DNA of 64,000 nt. It comes from Bidens hawaiensis (Eukaryota; Streptophyta; Magnoliopsida; Asterales; Asteraceae). The notes beneath the pieces were generated by a model. The model saw nothing but the letters and a program-made list of their open reading frames with translations. It was not told where the DNA came from and ran no database searches. Below, one piece after another: positions 52,726 through 63,609 of this stretch. The stretch is taken from the NCBI GenBank assembly GCA_021521415.1, contig JAIQDT010001127.1, forward strand, positions 124,001 through 188,000, in the 5' to 3' direction. The position numbers and the translations under genes are program-made. Every line of letters starts with the position of its first letter. Positions within the stretch are counted from its first letter, which is position 1.

Positions 52726-55617
52726 TCACGCATGCACTCCTTCTCTAACACAAACCGACACAACTCTTTGATATTTCCTTGCTTCGTTTTTCCAAGCAGG
52801 AATATAAAAGATTTTCTTCTCATTGAGCACCTGCAGATCAGCTTGCGATAAGTTTACCAAACGCATTAGATCGTAAACTCTTAGCACTTCTTGTTCATCC
52901 TCGTCTTCCATCACCGCCTCGGCTGTCTCACAATCTACAAACCACCACTTTAGGTCTTTAAGCACATCATTGGGCATAAGCTTCATCGGTACTTCTTTAA
53001 GGCACCGGATCGGTTTATACTTCATGACCATCCAAGGCTTTCCATCAGCTCTCAAACCTCTATCCTTGTCTTCAACAAGTTTTCCCTTTTGTGGCTTCAA
53101 CAGCTCAAATTTCTTCTCTTTTATACTTTCTTTCCATACAATTTTCCCAATAACTCTAGCCATATTATCGTCACTTCGATTGATTAACCCCAATCTAGCT
53201 AAGTCTTTCACTTCACATTCCGGCAGTGTATTCAACGATCTTAACAGTCTTTTAAAATACTGAACACCGTCATACCTTTTAATCACGAAGAGCCTCAACT
53301 GCTCATCATAGATCCAGCAAATAATCTCTTTCTTCGCTTCAGCATAGCCTTTAATGTTGTAACTCTTCTTAAACATTGTAGGGACCGCCGGTTTCTTCGT
53401 TTTGACGAACCACTGTGTATAGCCTTCCTTCCATCTAGGCTGCTCTTCCCATTCAGACTCATCGCTTCCAATCTGTTTACTCATATCAGCTTTCTCAACA
53501 TCTGGAATGTCATGCTCCACATTCTCTTCTACTATCTCTCCATCTTCAATCTCATAATCAATCACAATATCTTCTCCAATCTTCTCTATCACATCACTTG
53601 GTAGAATATCATCATCACCAACCAAGTCATCATCCATCTCTTCTACGTCCACCACCACCACATCATCACCACCAGCTGCAGATGTCGACTCCCCCTGAGT
53701 TGTGGAAGTTCCAAGAGCTTGAGTAGTTCTTGGTAGCTCACCACCTGCATCTTTCGACGCATTGGGATCATCGTCTCTATCATTTCTTCTCTTGGTCCTC
53801 AACTCGTCGCCTTTACAGCTCGTCTCCCCCTGAGATGCCAAGAACTCCTTCAGAGCATCTATGATCTTTCCATGTTCTACCAGCAGGGACGACTGCATCT
53901 GATTCTCTGCAACTAGGCGTTGAATAGCCTGGGTCTGGATAAGATTCACCCTTGATTGTTCTGCCACGACCCGTTCAAGTGCTGCTATTCGTTCTGAGTC
54001 TGAGAGGGTTGCATCGAAATCGAACCTCATATGTGATATGTCTTGAGTGTACTGAGGAGGGATTTCCGATGTCACCGGGACCTCAGAATTAGAAATAGAC
54101 GTAACCGCAGGTGGTATCGTCACCGATAGCCCTGCAGTGGCCACAACAGTCGACTCTATAAATTGTGCCACGACCTCCGATGGAGTAACAGTCGGAGGCG
54201 GCAACGAAACTATTTCCGGAGCCGAAAGTTGGAAAGTAGTGGGTGGGAGGCCAAAAGTAGATGAGGTAGCCACTACGGGAACACCCGTAGCGCTTGGCCT
54301 TGTAACCTGTAGAGATGAGGGAACCATTGTCATACCGGATAGTGCTGGTGGAGTGAAACGTACCACCCTAGAGCTTTCACCGGCTCCTGATCCTGCACCT
54401 ATCCGTTCCCTTCTTGACCTTCTTATCAACTGTTGTACCTCTTCCTCAAAGTCTGACTCGTCATTATCATTTGTTCTCTTTCTTTTCCCATGTAGTCTTT
54501 CTCGAGTCACCATAATCCTTCTCGCCTCTGCCACTTCATCATCAGAATCTGAGCCAGCCACCGTTGTAGCTGCCCTAGTAACATGCACAGTCGAGGCACG
54601 TTCAACTGGGACCTGAACGTTCTCCTCTGGATCCACCCGATCCATATCAAAGAATCCTTGACCACCAAATTCTGCATCAAGGTCCACTTCCTCCTCCGGT
54701 GACACAACAGGAGCAGCAGGTATAGCTTGAGGTGCTCCTGCCTGTTGTGGTGCCGGGTCCCTAAACTCATCCCCACGAGCAGGCACATACTCCGGGTTGA
54801 TTAAGTACCCAAAGAGTGGAGTATGGCGAGGACGAAGCTCAGGTTTGCTCCTCGCACTGGAGGATCGACACTGGGCGAAGATCCGTTTGTTCACACTCTC
54901 TACATATCGGATCGGACGACGCTGAGGAAGTGTTGGAGCAACATGATTCAAGATCATTTGAAGGAATCTTGGATACATGATGAACCGCTCACGCGCCATC
55001 GCTCTTCGTTGACGATCAATCTTGTAAAAGACCATCTGACTAAAGCTGAATCGCTTGTTGTATGTCAGAGCAGTCATCGCTGACTGCATGGTCGCGCCCA
55101 TGCTATCAGTGCCCGCCTTTCTCCCTGACATGCATACTATCATAACATGCATAAGAAAGCGCCACTGGTCAAGCAGAAATCCCTTCCTTCTCTGCGAATC
55201 CCCCAAGGGACCAGAATAACCCATCCTCAAAAATGCCCCATCGCGGAAAGGAGCTACAAACTCCGTCGGGTCATCCCTTGTTTCGTTTCCAAACCGCAGA
55301 GCCGCCCGTATATGTTCAGAAGAGAACTGAACAATTTGATTGTTGACGGTTGCGCGCATCACCGGGGGCTCGACTCTACAGTCGTATTCCACGGTCTGCC
55401 AGAAATCCTCAATGTTGGGTAAGGATATCGGCAGAGTTGTTGTAATGGCGTGGAATATCCTCGAGCGTAAAAGGAATGTGATGATTTCGCGGAAATCATC
55501 AACTCCGCTCGCTTCCGGGTCTAAGGTGATATACATGTTGTGACCCGGGAAGAACTGTCTTTGCTGATCACCTCCGTCATCACCGCCTGCACCACCTGCT
55601 CCAGCAACAGCAGCCAT
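52726..55617 (-). CDS. Extra ORF of the Copia element, 963 codons, uninterrupted
   Basis: Lies between pol and the 3' LTR in the same orientation, starting at ATG 55617 and ending 61 bp before the polypurine tract. The N-terminus is Gly/Ala-rich. A globular region (about residues 28-270) has FLLRSRIFHAITTTLP, IRAALRFGN, LLDQWRFLMHVMIVCMSGRK and RFIMYPRFLQMILNHV; similar blocks occur in long extra ORFs of Asteraceae retroelements, by memory. A Pro/Ser/acidic middle follows, with a coiled coil around 560-620 (SERIAALERVVAEQSRVNLI). A second globular region (about 735-963) contains RWKEGYTQWFVKTKK, YFKRLLRSLNTLPECEVKDL and KEVPMKLMPNDVLKDLKWWF. I see no signal peptide or membrane segment, so it is not an obvious envelope protein. 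Function unknown. Its integrity contrasts with the broken gag-pol. Confidence 0.85.
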   Translation of the reverse strand: MAAVAGAGGAGGDDGGDQQRQFFPGHNMYITLDPEASGVDDFREIITFLLRSRIFHAITTTLPISLPNIEDFWQTVEYDCRVEPPVMRATVNNQIVQFSSEHIRAALRFGNETRDDPTEFVAPFRDGAFLRMGYSGPLGDSQRRKGFLLDQWRFLMHVMIVCMSGRKAGTDSMGATMQSAMTALTYNKRFSFSQMVFYKIDRQRRAMARERFIMYPRFLQMILNHVAPTLPQRRPIRYVESVNKRIFAQCRSSSARSKPELRPRHTPLFGYLINPEYVPARGDEFRDPAPQQAGAPQAIPAAPVVSPEEEVDLDAEFGGQGFFDMDRVDPEENVQVPVERASTVHVTRAATTVAGSDSDDEVAEARRIMVTRERLHGKRKRTNDNDESDFEEEVQQLIRRSRRERIGAGSGAGESSRVVRFTPPALSGMTMVPSSLQVTRPSATGVPVVATSSTFGLPPTTFQLSAPEIVSLPPPTVTPSEVVAQFIESTVVATAGLSVTIPPAVTSISNSEVPVTSEIPPQYTQDISHMRFDFDATLSDSERIAALERVVAEQSRVNLIQTQAIQRLVAENQMQSSLLVEHGKIIDALKEFLASQGETSCKGDELRTKRRNDRDDDPNASKDAGGELPRTTQALGTSTTQGESTSAAGGDDVVVVDVEEMDDDLVGDDDILPSDVIEKIGEDIVIDYEIEDGEIVEENVEHDIPDVEKADMSKQIGSDESEWEEQPRWKEGYTQWFVKTKKPAVPTMFKKSYNIKGYAEAKKEIICWIYDEQLRLFVIKRYDGVQYFKRLLRSLNTLPECEVKDLARLGLINRSDDNMARVIGKIVWKESIKEKKFELLKPQKGKLVEDKDRGLRADGKPWMVMKYKPIRCLKEVPMKLMPNDVLKDLKWWFVDCETAEAVMEDEDEQEVLRVYDLMRLVNLSQADLQVLNEKKIFYIPAWKNEARKYQRVVSVCVREGVHA

Positions 55618-57681
55618 ATCTGCAACAAACAGGTTAAGTTAGATAAACGTTAAAGCGAATCACAAGTTCGCCTGTTACCATGAGCGAAGTTGTGATCAAT
55701 TCTGTATAGGCGAAGTTAAAGGTGAGGCGAAGTTGGGAAACAACTTCGCTTCAACTTAAACTTCGTCTGAAAATAGTTAAGTAAAATGGTCCAGGCGAAG
55801 TTACGGATAACTTCGCGTAATCACAACATCGCCTCATAAACTGTTTCAAAATCAAAAATCAGGCGAAGTTAAACCTCAGGCGAAGTTACGGATAACTTCG
55901 CCTAAACTGTAACTTCACCGAATTCGAATCGGCAACAGTTAAGGTTGTTGAACGACGTGTAGATGATGATTTCGGAGATCGAGGACTCCGAAATACATGA
56001 TTTTATGAAGGTTTATACGTTCAAGTGGTTTACTATCACGTAAAAACAAGTTTGAAAATCGGGTTTTTAGGTTTCAAATAACCGAGGTCACGAAACGGGT
56101 CGTATCGACCTGTGATAATCATTAACGACAATGATTATACGAATATGGAACCCTACACACCTTGAATCGGATTAGAATCGAAGACAAGATAACACAGATT
56201 GATTGATGAAATCGAATCGATAAGTTCGCTTAGGTTTCTGTGAGTATAAGTTCGCTTGGTTTTGAAATAAATGAACAGTTTGACCTTTAAAGTCCTTTAT
56301 ATAGGGTCACAGATGTATCGGCGAAGTTGTGGATAGGCGAAGTTATGCAGAACTTCGCTGATATTAAAATTTTTCAAAACAAACCCCATAATTTGAACAA
56401 TTTGCAACTAAGTTAGAAAACATCCTTTAAAGCGTTAAATGAAACGATCAAGACGAAGTAACCAGGTATAAAATCAAACAATTACAAAAGTAACAAAAAG
56501 TTGAAAAATTAAAGTACACGGGATCAAATTTCAGTCTCGACAGGGACTACCATGTTTTAGAAAAGATCCGAACAGGAATCATACTAATTTCGTGACTGTC
56601 ACACAGATCCGTGTTCAGCTGTATTATGACATAAAGAAACAGGTTGTAAGCAGGTAATATACTTGAAATGGTTTTCATCGTTTCTGTAATACGAGTTAGG
56701 TTCAATTAAGCTCAAAACTTAAGTGGGCAACAACTCAGAGATTATGATGCCTCCTATCTATTCTCAAAGCGTATTTGGCTTTCCCCAAGTCACCCCGAAT
56801 TGACCTTGACCCGTAGTGTCTGATTAAGTAGGAATTACTCTTCGATCTTAGACTCTGCTTCCCGTTCACCTTCTTGTGTCTTGATTGATAATCATTATCA
56901 TTATGAACTCTAAATTTTTTTTTTTTTTTAATCTAACATGTATATACACAACTTCAAGTAGAAAATAACTGCAAGTCCCGAATCTGGATCACTGCAGTGT
57001 CTTGACACGCTATCTTCACGGGAATCAGAACACTCACGGGCTCGTGTATGACTGGGTAATCGCTTTTCTGCCTATCATACGGAAAGATATGTATGAAGAC
57101 ACGCACAACTCTTAAGGAGTTTCCACAAAAAATCGAGTAGATTTAGTTAGTATCACTTCTACTTTTACGCAACATAAAAAGCTACCATGACATACAATGA
57201 CTGTTCTAAAGACTTTTAAGCCTAATAACTTCACTAGTTAAGCACACAGAATCAGTACATCTATCACTTTCCACGGTTGGATCAATTTTCTGTTAAACAT
57301 AGTAAAGGTACTTCTTACGAAGTAGTAGGCTTGAAAAATAATTTCATCTCCCAAAAAGAAATTTTAACATCAATCGCCCTGACCAAGACAAAGTCTTCAG
57401 GTAAACGGCTATCCCGAAGATCCAATGGATCAGCTGGACCGACCACATACAAGTATGTGTCCTTCTAACTAAGTATGATCGTCTAATTTTCAACGAAAGA
57501 ATAAAAACACATCATAAACCGCCCCGGTCACTCTCAGTCATCTGGTTAATGGCTATCCTCAGATTCTACAAGTAGAAATGAGGACCAAACATATCCGAAG
57601 AAATGTCCATCAAACTAAGGCAACCGACATAATTCTAAGCGATAGTGACGTTTTTTTTTATCAAACAAACACAAAGCATGG
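55618..57681 (-). other. Spacer between Copia pol and extra ORF
   Basis: 2.06 kb without a convincing gene. Contains AACTTCGCC/GGCGAAGTT motifs at 55655-55920 and 56320-56365, several as dyads (GGCGAAGTT-N6-AACTTCGC). It may hold a splice acceptor or promoter for the extra ORF; neither can be fixed by eye. The open frame 57277-57468 on the plus strand is not recognised. Confidence 0.5.
55655..55920. repeat. AACTTCGCC motif cluster upstream of the extra ORF
   Basis: At least ten GCGAAGTT/AACTTCGC words in 265 bp, right next to the start codon at 55617. Two are dyads with six-base loops (55799 and 55881: GGCGAAGTT-ACGGAT-AACTTCGC). Confidence 0.85.
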
Positions 57682-60267
57682 TTACTCGGGATTGATCATC
57701 CCATTCAGCTCAACAAGGTTTTGAAATCTAGTTTTGTCAAACGCTTTCGTGAATAAGTCAGCGAAATTATCTAACGTATCAACCTTTTCGAGCTCAATCA
57801 GCTTCTTCTCAGCACAATCCCGTATAAAATGATGACGTATGTCAATATGTTTAGTTTTACTGTGCTTCACGGGATTGTTAGTTACTGAGATAGCAGCAGT
57901 GTTATCAATGCAAATAGGAGTAAGTGAGAAATTCAGACCATAGTCGCGCAACTGTTGTTGAATCCAAAGAACCTGGGAGCAGCAGTTGGATGCTGCCATG
58001 TATTCTGCTTCACAGGTTGAAATTGCGACTGAAGTCTGCTTCTTGCATTGCCACGACACCAATCTGCCACCAAGAAACTGACATCCACTAGTTGTAGATT
58101 TCCGACTCTGATTGCACCCTCCATAATCAGAATCTGTGTAAGCGACTAGCTCCAAGTCTCCTCCTCTTGGGTACCACAACCCCAGCTTCGGCTTGCCCTT
58201 GAGATACCGCAGTATCCTCTTTGCACCCTTCAAATGAGATTCTTTTGGGTTTGCCTGAAAGCGTGCACAAAGACAAACAGCAAACATTATATCAGGCCTA
58301 GAAGCAGTTAAGTACATTAAAGAACCTATAATAGCCCGATATTGGGTTGGGTCCACGTCTGCATCGTTGTCTGAATCAGCACCCAATTTGTGATTGACGC
58401 AGACTGGAGTATCATATGGAGTGTTGTCCTCCATCTTGAAGCGTTTGAGAACATCATGGACATACTTTGTCTGATGAATGAACATCCCGTCTTTCTTCTG
58501 ATCAACCTGCAATCCTAAAAAGAAAGTTAGTTCACCCATAGCGCTCATTTCAAATCTCTTTTTCATGACGGCCTCAAACTCCTGACACATGGCGACCTTT
58601 GATGCAGCAAAGATAATGTCGTCCACGTAGACTTGCACCAGCAGAAAGTCGCTTCCTTTTCTCTTGAAGAACAACGTGCTATCAATCTTACCTCTTTCAA
58701 ACTCATTCTCAAGCAAGTAATCGGATAACGTTGAGTACCAGGCATGAGGTGCCTGATGTAGTCCATACAACGCTTTACTTAGCTTGTACACGTGATCGGG
58801 AAAGTTAGGGTCAGGAAAACCCGGAGGTTGCTCAACATACACAACCTCATCGACTTTACCGTTTAGAAACGCGCTCTTCACATCCAACTGAAAAACTTTC
58901 ATCTCCTTATGAGCAGCAAATGCCAAAAACAGCCGAATGGCTTCCAATCTTGCCACAGGAGCAAACACCTCATTGTAATCAATCCCCTCTTGCTGATTAA
59001 AGCCTTTAACAACCAGCCTCGCCTTGTTCCTGATAACAACCCCTTTCTCATCTCTCTTGCATTTGAATACCCATTTTGTGCCTATCGCATGCACATTCCT
59101 CGGTTTTTCAACCAAATTCCATACTTCCATTTTCTTAAACTGAGCTAACTCTTCTTGCATGGCTTCGACCCACGAGCTGTCCTTAAGAGCCATTTGATAA
59201 TTCTTTGGTTCAATCTGGCTGATGAAGCAGGTGTACAAGCATTCGTTGATAATGCCCGTGTCTTTAATGCTTGTGTAAACACAGGTGTGCTCATTCACGC
59301 TTTTTCTTGTCTGTACACCAGCGGACAGATCACTTATCACATTCTCCAAAGGATGATCTTTGTGAATTCTCGTAGTCGGAACCGAACTGACATTCAGATT
59401 ATCTTCCAAGTTCGAAGATAGCTCATCCATGGTTGATTGATGTTGAGAGTGAAACGGATTGATGAATTCCTCTTCAGTAGAGGCAGCAGGGGTATTGACA
59501 GCATTTGACGAGGAAGGCTGACATTCATCATACTGTGGTCTTTGCACCAAAGTGTCTTCCTCACCGCATATCATCTTCGTAGCAATTCGTTCCTCAGCTT
59601 CTGCAAAATCCAGATAAGGCATGTTAAAAGATTTAAAGAGTCTATCATAGTCAAAAACCCCAGGGGGTCCCGTGCTTGGTTTTGGTGATTTGTAACTTGT
59701 GATACCAGTGTTACACACCACCTCAACCTTGCTGGTCGATGTATTAAAGACCCGTCTGTTGGGAGTCCCAACAACGTATCCGACTAAGATTCCTTCGTCG
59801 GCTACTTCACCAAATTTAGAATTGGTCTTTAATATCGAACATGGGGACCCGAATGGTTCAAGACCACTCAAGTTGGGCTTTCTCCCATGCATAAGTTCAT
59901 AACAGGTTTTATTTAATCTTTTAACAGTTAACACTCTATTAAGGATATAACAGGCTGTAGCAACAGCTTCAGCCCAGAACACCACGGGAAGTTTCGAATC
60001 AGCCAGCATGGTCCTGGCTCCTTCAATCAAAGTCCTATTCTTCCTCTCAGCCACTCCATTTTGTTGCGGAGTATACGGTGCGCTGTATTGGTGTTCAATC
60101 CCCTTCTGTAGGCAGAAGATCTCCATCTGATAGTTCTTGAACTCAGTCCCATTGTCACTCCTGATGTATTTAACTCTTTTTCCCATAATGTTCTCAACTT
60201 TGGTAATCAAATTTATTACCATCTGAACAGTTTCATCCTTCGACTTCAGGAAATATATCCACGAGTA
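57682..60267 (-). pseudogene. pol: Copia integrase (part), reverse transcriptase and RNase H
   Basis: Open for about 860 codons after a TGA at 60268-60270. Integrase shows IRSDNGTEFKNYQ and YSAPYTPQQNGVAERKNRTL (last two acids of the DDE set). RT has KWVFKCKRDEKGVVIRNKAR, VFQLDVKSAFLNG, and the catalytic VQVYVDDIIFAAS. RNase H has AYTDSDYGGC, STCEAEYMAAS and KHIDIRHHFIRD. The domains are intact in sequence, so only the upstream stops disable the polyprotein. It would copy and integrate the element. Confidence 0.92.
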
Positions 60268-61062
60268 TCAAGAAAAATCATCAGTAATCACCAAGCAGTA
60301 CGATGTTCCCCCTAGACTTTTTACATTCACTGGACCAAAGAGATCCATGTGAAGTAGTTCTAAAGTACTGACTATTGAGTTGACCTTCTTGGTGTGATGG
60401 GATTTCTTGTGTTGCTTTCCCTTCTGACATGATAAGCATTTGTCTTCGAAGTTGAAATTCTTCAAGGGAACCCCCAACACAAGCCCATTTTTGACAAGGT
60501 AGTTCATCTTACGAAGATGAATGTGCCCCATTCTCCTATACCATAATTCGGACTTTGATTCAGTCGCTTTCGACAAAAGACACGATTCTTCAGTGGCCAT
60601 TTCAGTAGACCTCATATCCATGATATACGTATTCTTCACTCTTGGAGCCTTCATAACAATCCAGTCCTCTGGTATCTTAAAACCAGGATACAACACTATC
60701 GCCTCATTCTTCGTGAAATGCACGGTATAATCCTTGTCACAGATCTGCGAAACACTCAGCAGATTGTGCTTCAGTTCTTCAACAAAGTTAACTTTCTCTA
60801 GCGTTATCTTCCCGTTAGTCACAGTCCCAATTCCTGTGATCTGTCCACCGCTCTCTCCTGCGAAACTCACTCTACCACCTTGAACAGGTTTCCAGTCTTG
60901 TAACAATTTCTTGTTACCCGTCATGTGCCGGGAACAGCCGCTATCCACAACCCATTGATTGTTGGCAGCCCTGTTCAACTGTTCCTGCACGATTAAAGCA
61001 GATTATTAGAATCTTGGGACCCAAGACCTCTTGGTCTTGGGTCGATACATCCCGTACCTTGG
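60268..61062 (-). pseudogene. pol: Copia protease and integrase N-terminus
   Basis: NQWVVDSGCSRHMTG carries the aspartic protease DSG motif (the usual Copia variant of DTG). The GAG-pre-integrase zinc region follows (LWYRRMGHIHLRKM, then CLSCQKGKQHKKSH), and the integrase core starts at LLHMDLFGPVNVKS. The segment begins after a TAG (61063-61065), contains two adjacent TAA codons near 61010, and ends at TGA 60268-60270 in ITDDFS*YSW where an Arg codon is usual. All are in the same frame as gag. Confidence 0.9.
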
Positions 61063-62253
61063 CTATCCAAAGTTAGTATTATAATCATTTCTGTGAGTCC
61101 TAACAGGATACCTTCTTGTGGATTGTCTATGAGGCCATCCAAACCGTCTTGAATTAAATGAATTATTAGATATGGTTTGGGTGTTACCAGTGAAAAACTG
61201 AGATCTATTTCTTTGAAAACCTGGATTAGTCCATTTTCTGAAATTCGATGGGTTTTCAGTTTTATCATTAAATTGATTACTGTTAGCTCTTTTCTCAGAT
61301 TTTAAAGGCCTCACACCTCTGAATTTTTGCTTCAGAGGGCAATCAGCAACAAGATGTCCTTGTTGATTACATCTAAAACAACACCTGTTTTCAACTTTCT
61401 TATCAAAAGTTGTCTTAGATGTTGAGGCTGTATTACTGCCCGTTTGTCTCACATATGGTGGGACATACGGGTTTAGTGGAGACTTCTTTTCAGATGTTTT
61501 CTTTTTCTCTCCACTCTTTGGTAACACTTCCTCTTGATTTGTCTCACTCGACTCAGAGGATTTGTCCGAGTTAGATGAGACAGGACTCGGAGCAGAAATC
61601 TTAACACTTGCGACAGGCTTACTAACTTCTTGTTCTTTAGTAGTAACTGGAACTGGAACTGTCTGACCATAGTCAACATCGACAGATTTCTGATTACTAG
61701 GGTTATAAGTGTAATTATGATTGAAAGGTGGTGGAACTTCATGATAACCAATTCCTCCCCTTTTTGGGGAACCTTGATCACTAACGAGGTGATCAAGTAT
61801 AGCAGAGGAATTTCTGAATTGCTCCAGTTTCCTGTTAAGTTCCACCACTTTTACCTGGTGATCAGCAATCTGTTTTTCTCTTTCAGCTATTAGTTTGGTT
61901 TTTTCTTCTAGAACCTCATAGCTAAGATCAATCATGTTAATTTTTTCAGCAAGCTTTGCTTTAAGACTTTTAATATCTGTTTCACTAGCTTTAATTTTTA
62001 CTTTGTAACTATTTTCTCTAGCTTTAGTGAAATGATGATCTTCTTTTAAAGTTTTATATTGCGCATCCAAACTAACAAACTGATCAGTTAGAGTTGTCAG
62101 TTGTTCAGACAGATGTTCACACTTAGTACAAGGAAGTTCGGTACTTACCTCGGAGAGCTGGTCTGCTACATCTGCCATGTACGCTTCATTTTCGCCAGTT
62201 CCCTTCTCACTATCTGCATTTTTGATGTTTGCCAAGTTGGCCTGTTCAAATAC
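61063..62253 (-). pseudogene. gag: Copia gag, C-terminal part with second zinc knuckle
   Basis: Same reading frame as the upstream gag, separated only by a TAA. Roughly residues 30-130 form a coiled coil (EHLSEQLTTLTDQFVSLDA to VVELNRKLEQF), followed by a Ser-rich linker and a CCHC knuckle CCFRCNQQGHLVADC, then an Arg/Asn-rich tail. Coiled coils in the gag C-terminus are typical of Sirevirus-like elements. Confidence 0.85.
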
Positions 62254-63609
62254 TTATTCAACATGCAGATTCCAGTTGTACTCTTCGTTCTGTCTGGAAA
62301 TCATGGCTCTATAGTCATTACCACTACCACTTTGCTGTGTAGATCTGTTCTGACTGCGTTCTACACGTTCATTCTTGCATTCTTTTGCAAAGTGGCCATT
62401 CTGCTGACAATTGTAGCAGCGAACCTTCGTCTTATCAAACCCTGGCCTCTCTCCGACAAACTTCCTGCCAGTCTTCTTCATGAACCTCTTTACCCTTCTC
62501 ACTATCATGGCCATCTGCCACTGCAGATCCATCTCCTCCAGATCATCAGCATCGATCTGGTCATAGTCTTCATCCAAAACTACAGGATCAACGATCTTAC
62601 CCTGAATGTAGTTCTCATATGAAGCAATAAAAGATGCATAGAGAGCAAACTGCTGTTCAGCAGATTTGACACTCATGGGCATCTTCGAGTAGTTGTTGTT
62701 TGAAACACTTGGGGAATAACTACTCTTGGTCACTTGAGGTTGAGAAGCATTTGACCCTCCAGCTACATAGCACACATCACCGTTCATGTTGAGAGATACA
62801 TGACCCTCATGTGTTGAGCTCGCGCCTGACTCTCCCTTAGAGTAATAAGCAGATGATTCCGTTTTCGAACTTGATCCTGAGTTAACCTTTGCCCCATACA
62901 TACCCGGATCTTGAACCTGATCGGTAGGTGTCTCCTTTCGTACCATGTTCAGTTCAAACGTTCTTAGCTTGTTAACTGCTGTCTCCAGGTCATAGTCAGC
63001 AAAGTCTTTATCTTCTCTCATCAACACTGTATACATCTCCCATTTTGGTGGGAGAGCATCAAGAAGCTTCTCAACAATCTCATCTTCTTTGTATGCAATT
63101 GAATAGTTGCTGAGTTCAGTCATCAGATGATAATATCTGGTGATGATATCATCAAGTGATTCGTTTTTCAGATACTTGAAGACCGAGAATTGGGTTTTTA
63201 GGAGTTTAATCTTCGAAGCACGAATTCCCACATTGCCCTCAAAACGGTTTTCAAGAGCTTCCCAAAGCTCTCTAGCAGTCTTGTACTTTCTGAAAGTGTG
63301 CAAAATCTCTTGTGGAAGAGCCATTGTAATTGCTGCATGAGCTTTGCTTTCGGCTTCATACATTTTCTTCTCTTCATCTTCCATCTCTTTGTACTTCTTG
63401 ATCTGATCACGACCTTCATACTCAGTAGTAGGTGGAATGTAACCATCTTGTATACATACCCACATCTTGGCATCTTGATACTTGACATATTGTTCAAAAC
63501 GATCTTTCCACGCTACATAATCCGTTTTCTTAAGCATCTTGGGTGCCTTTGTAGCCGAACCTGCTTCTACTTCCATCTTTACCAGTTCAGTAATGTTTAT
63601 CGAAGACAT
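62254..63609 (-). pseudogene. gag: Copia gag, N-terminal part (UBN2 domain and zinc knuckle)
   Basis: ATG 63609 (MSSINITELVKMEVE). The UBN2-type gag domain covers about residues 25-225 (YVAWKDRFEQYVKYQDAKMW, ARELWEALENRFEGN, FKYLKNESLDDIITRYYHL, LLDALPPKWEM). A CCHC knuckle CYNCQQNGHFAKEC is near the end. The frame ends at TAA 62254-62256, but the same frame continues directly with further gag, so the stop looks secondary. Confidence 0.9.

Noticed and set aside
52726..55617. Extra ORF as a retroviral envelope gene
   Set aside because: Position fits the env-like ORF of Sireviruses, but no signal peptide, membrane segment or cleavage site could be seen.
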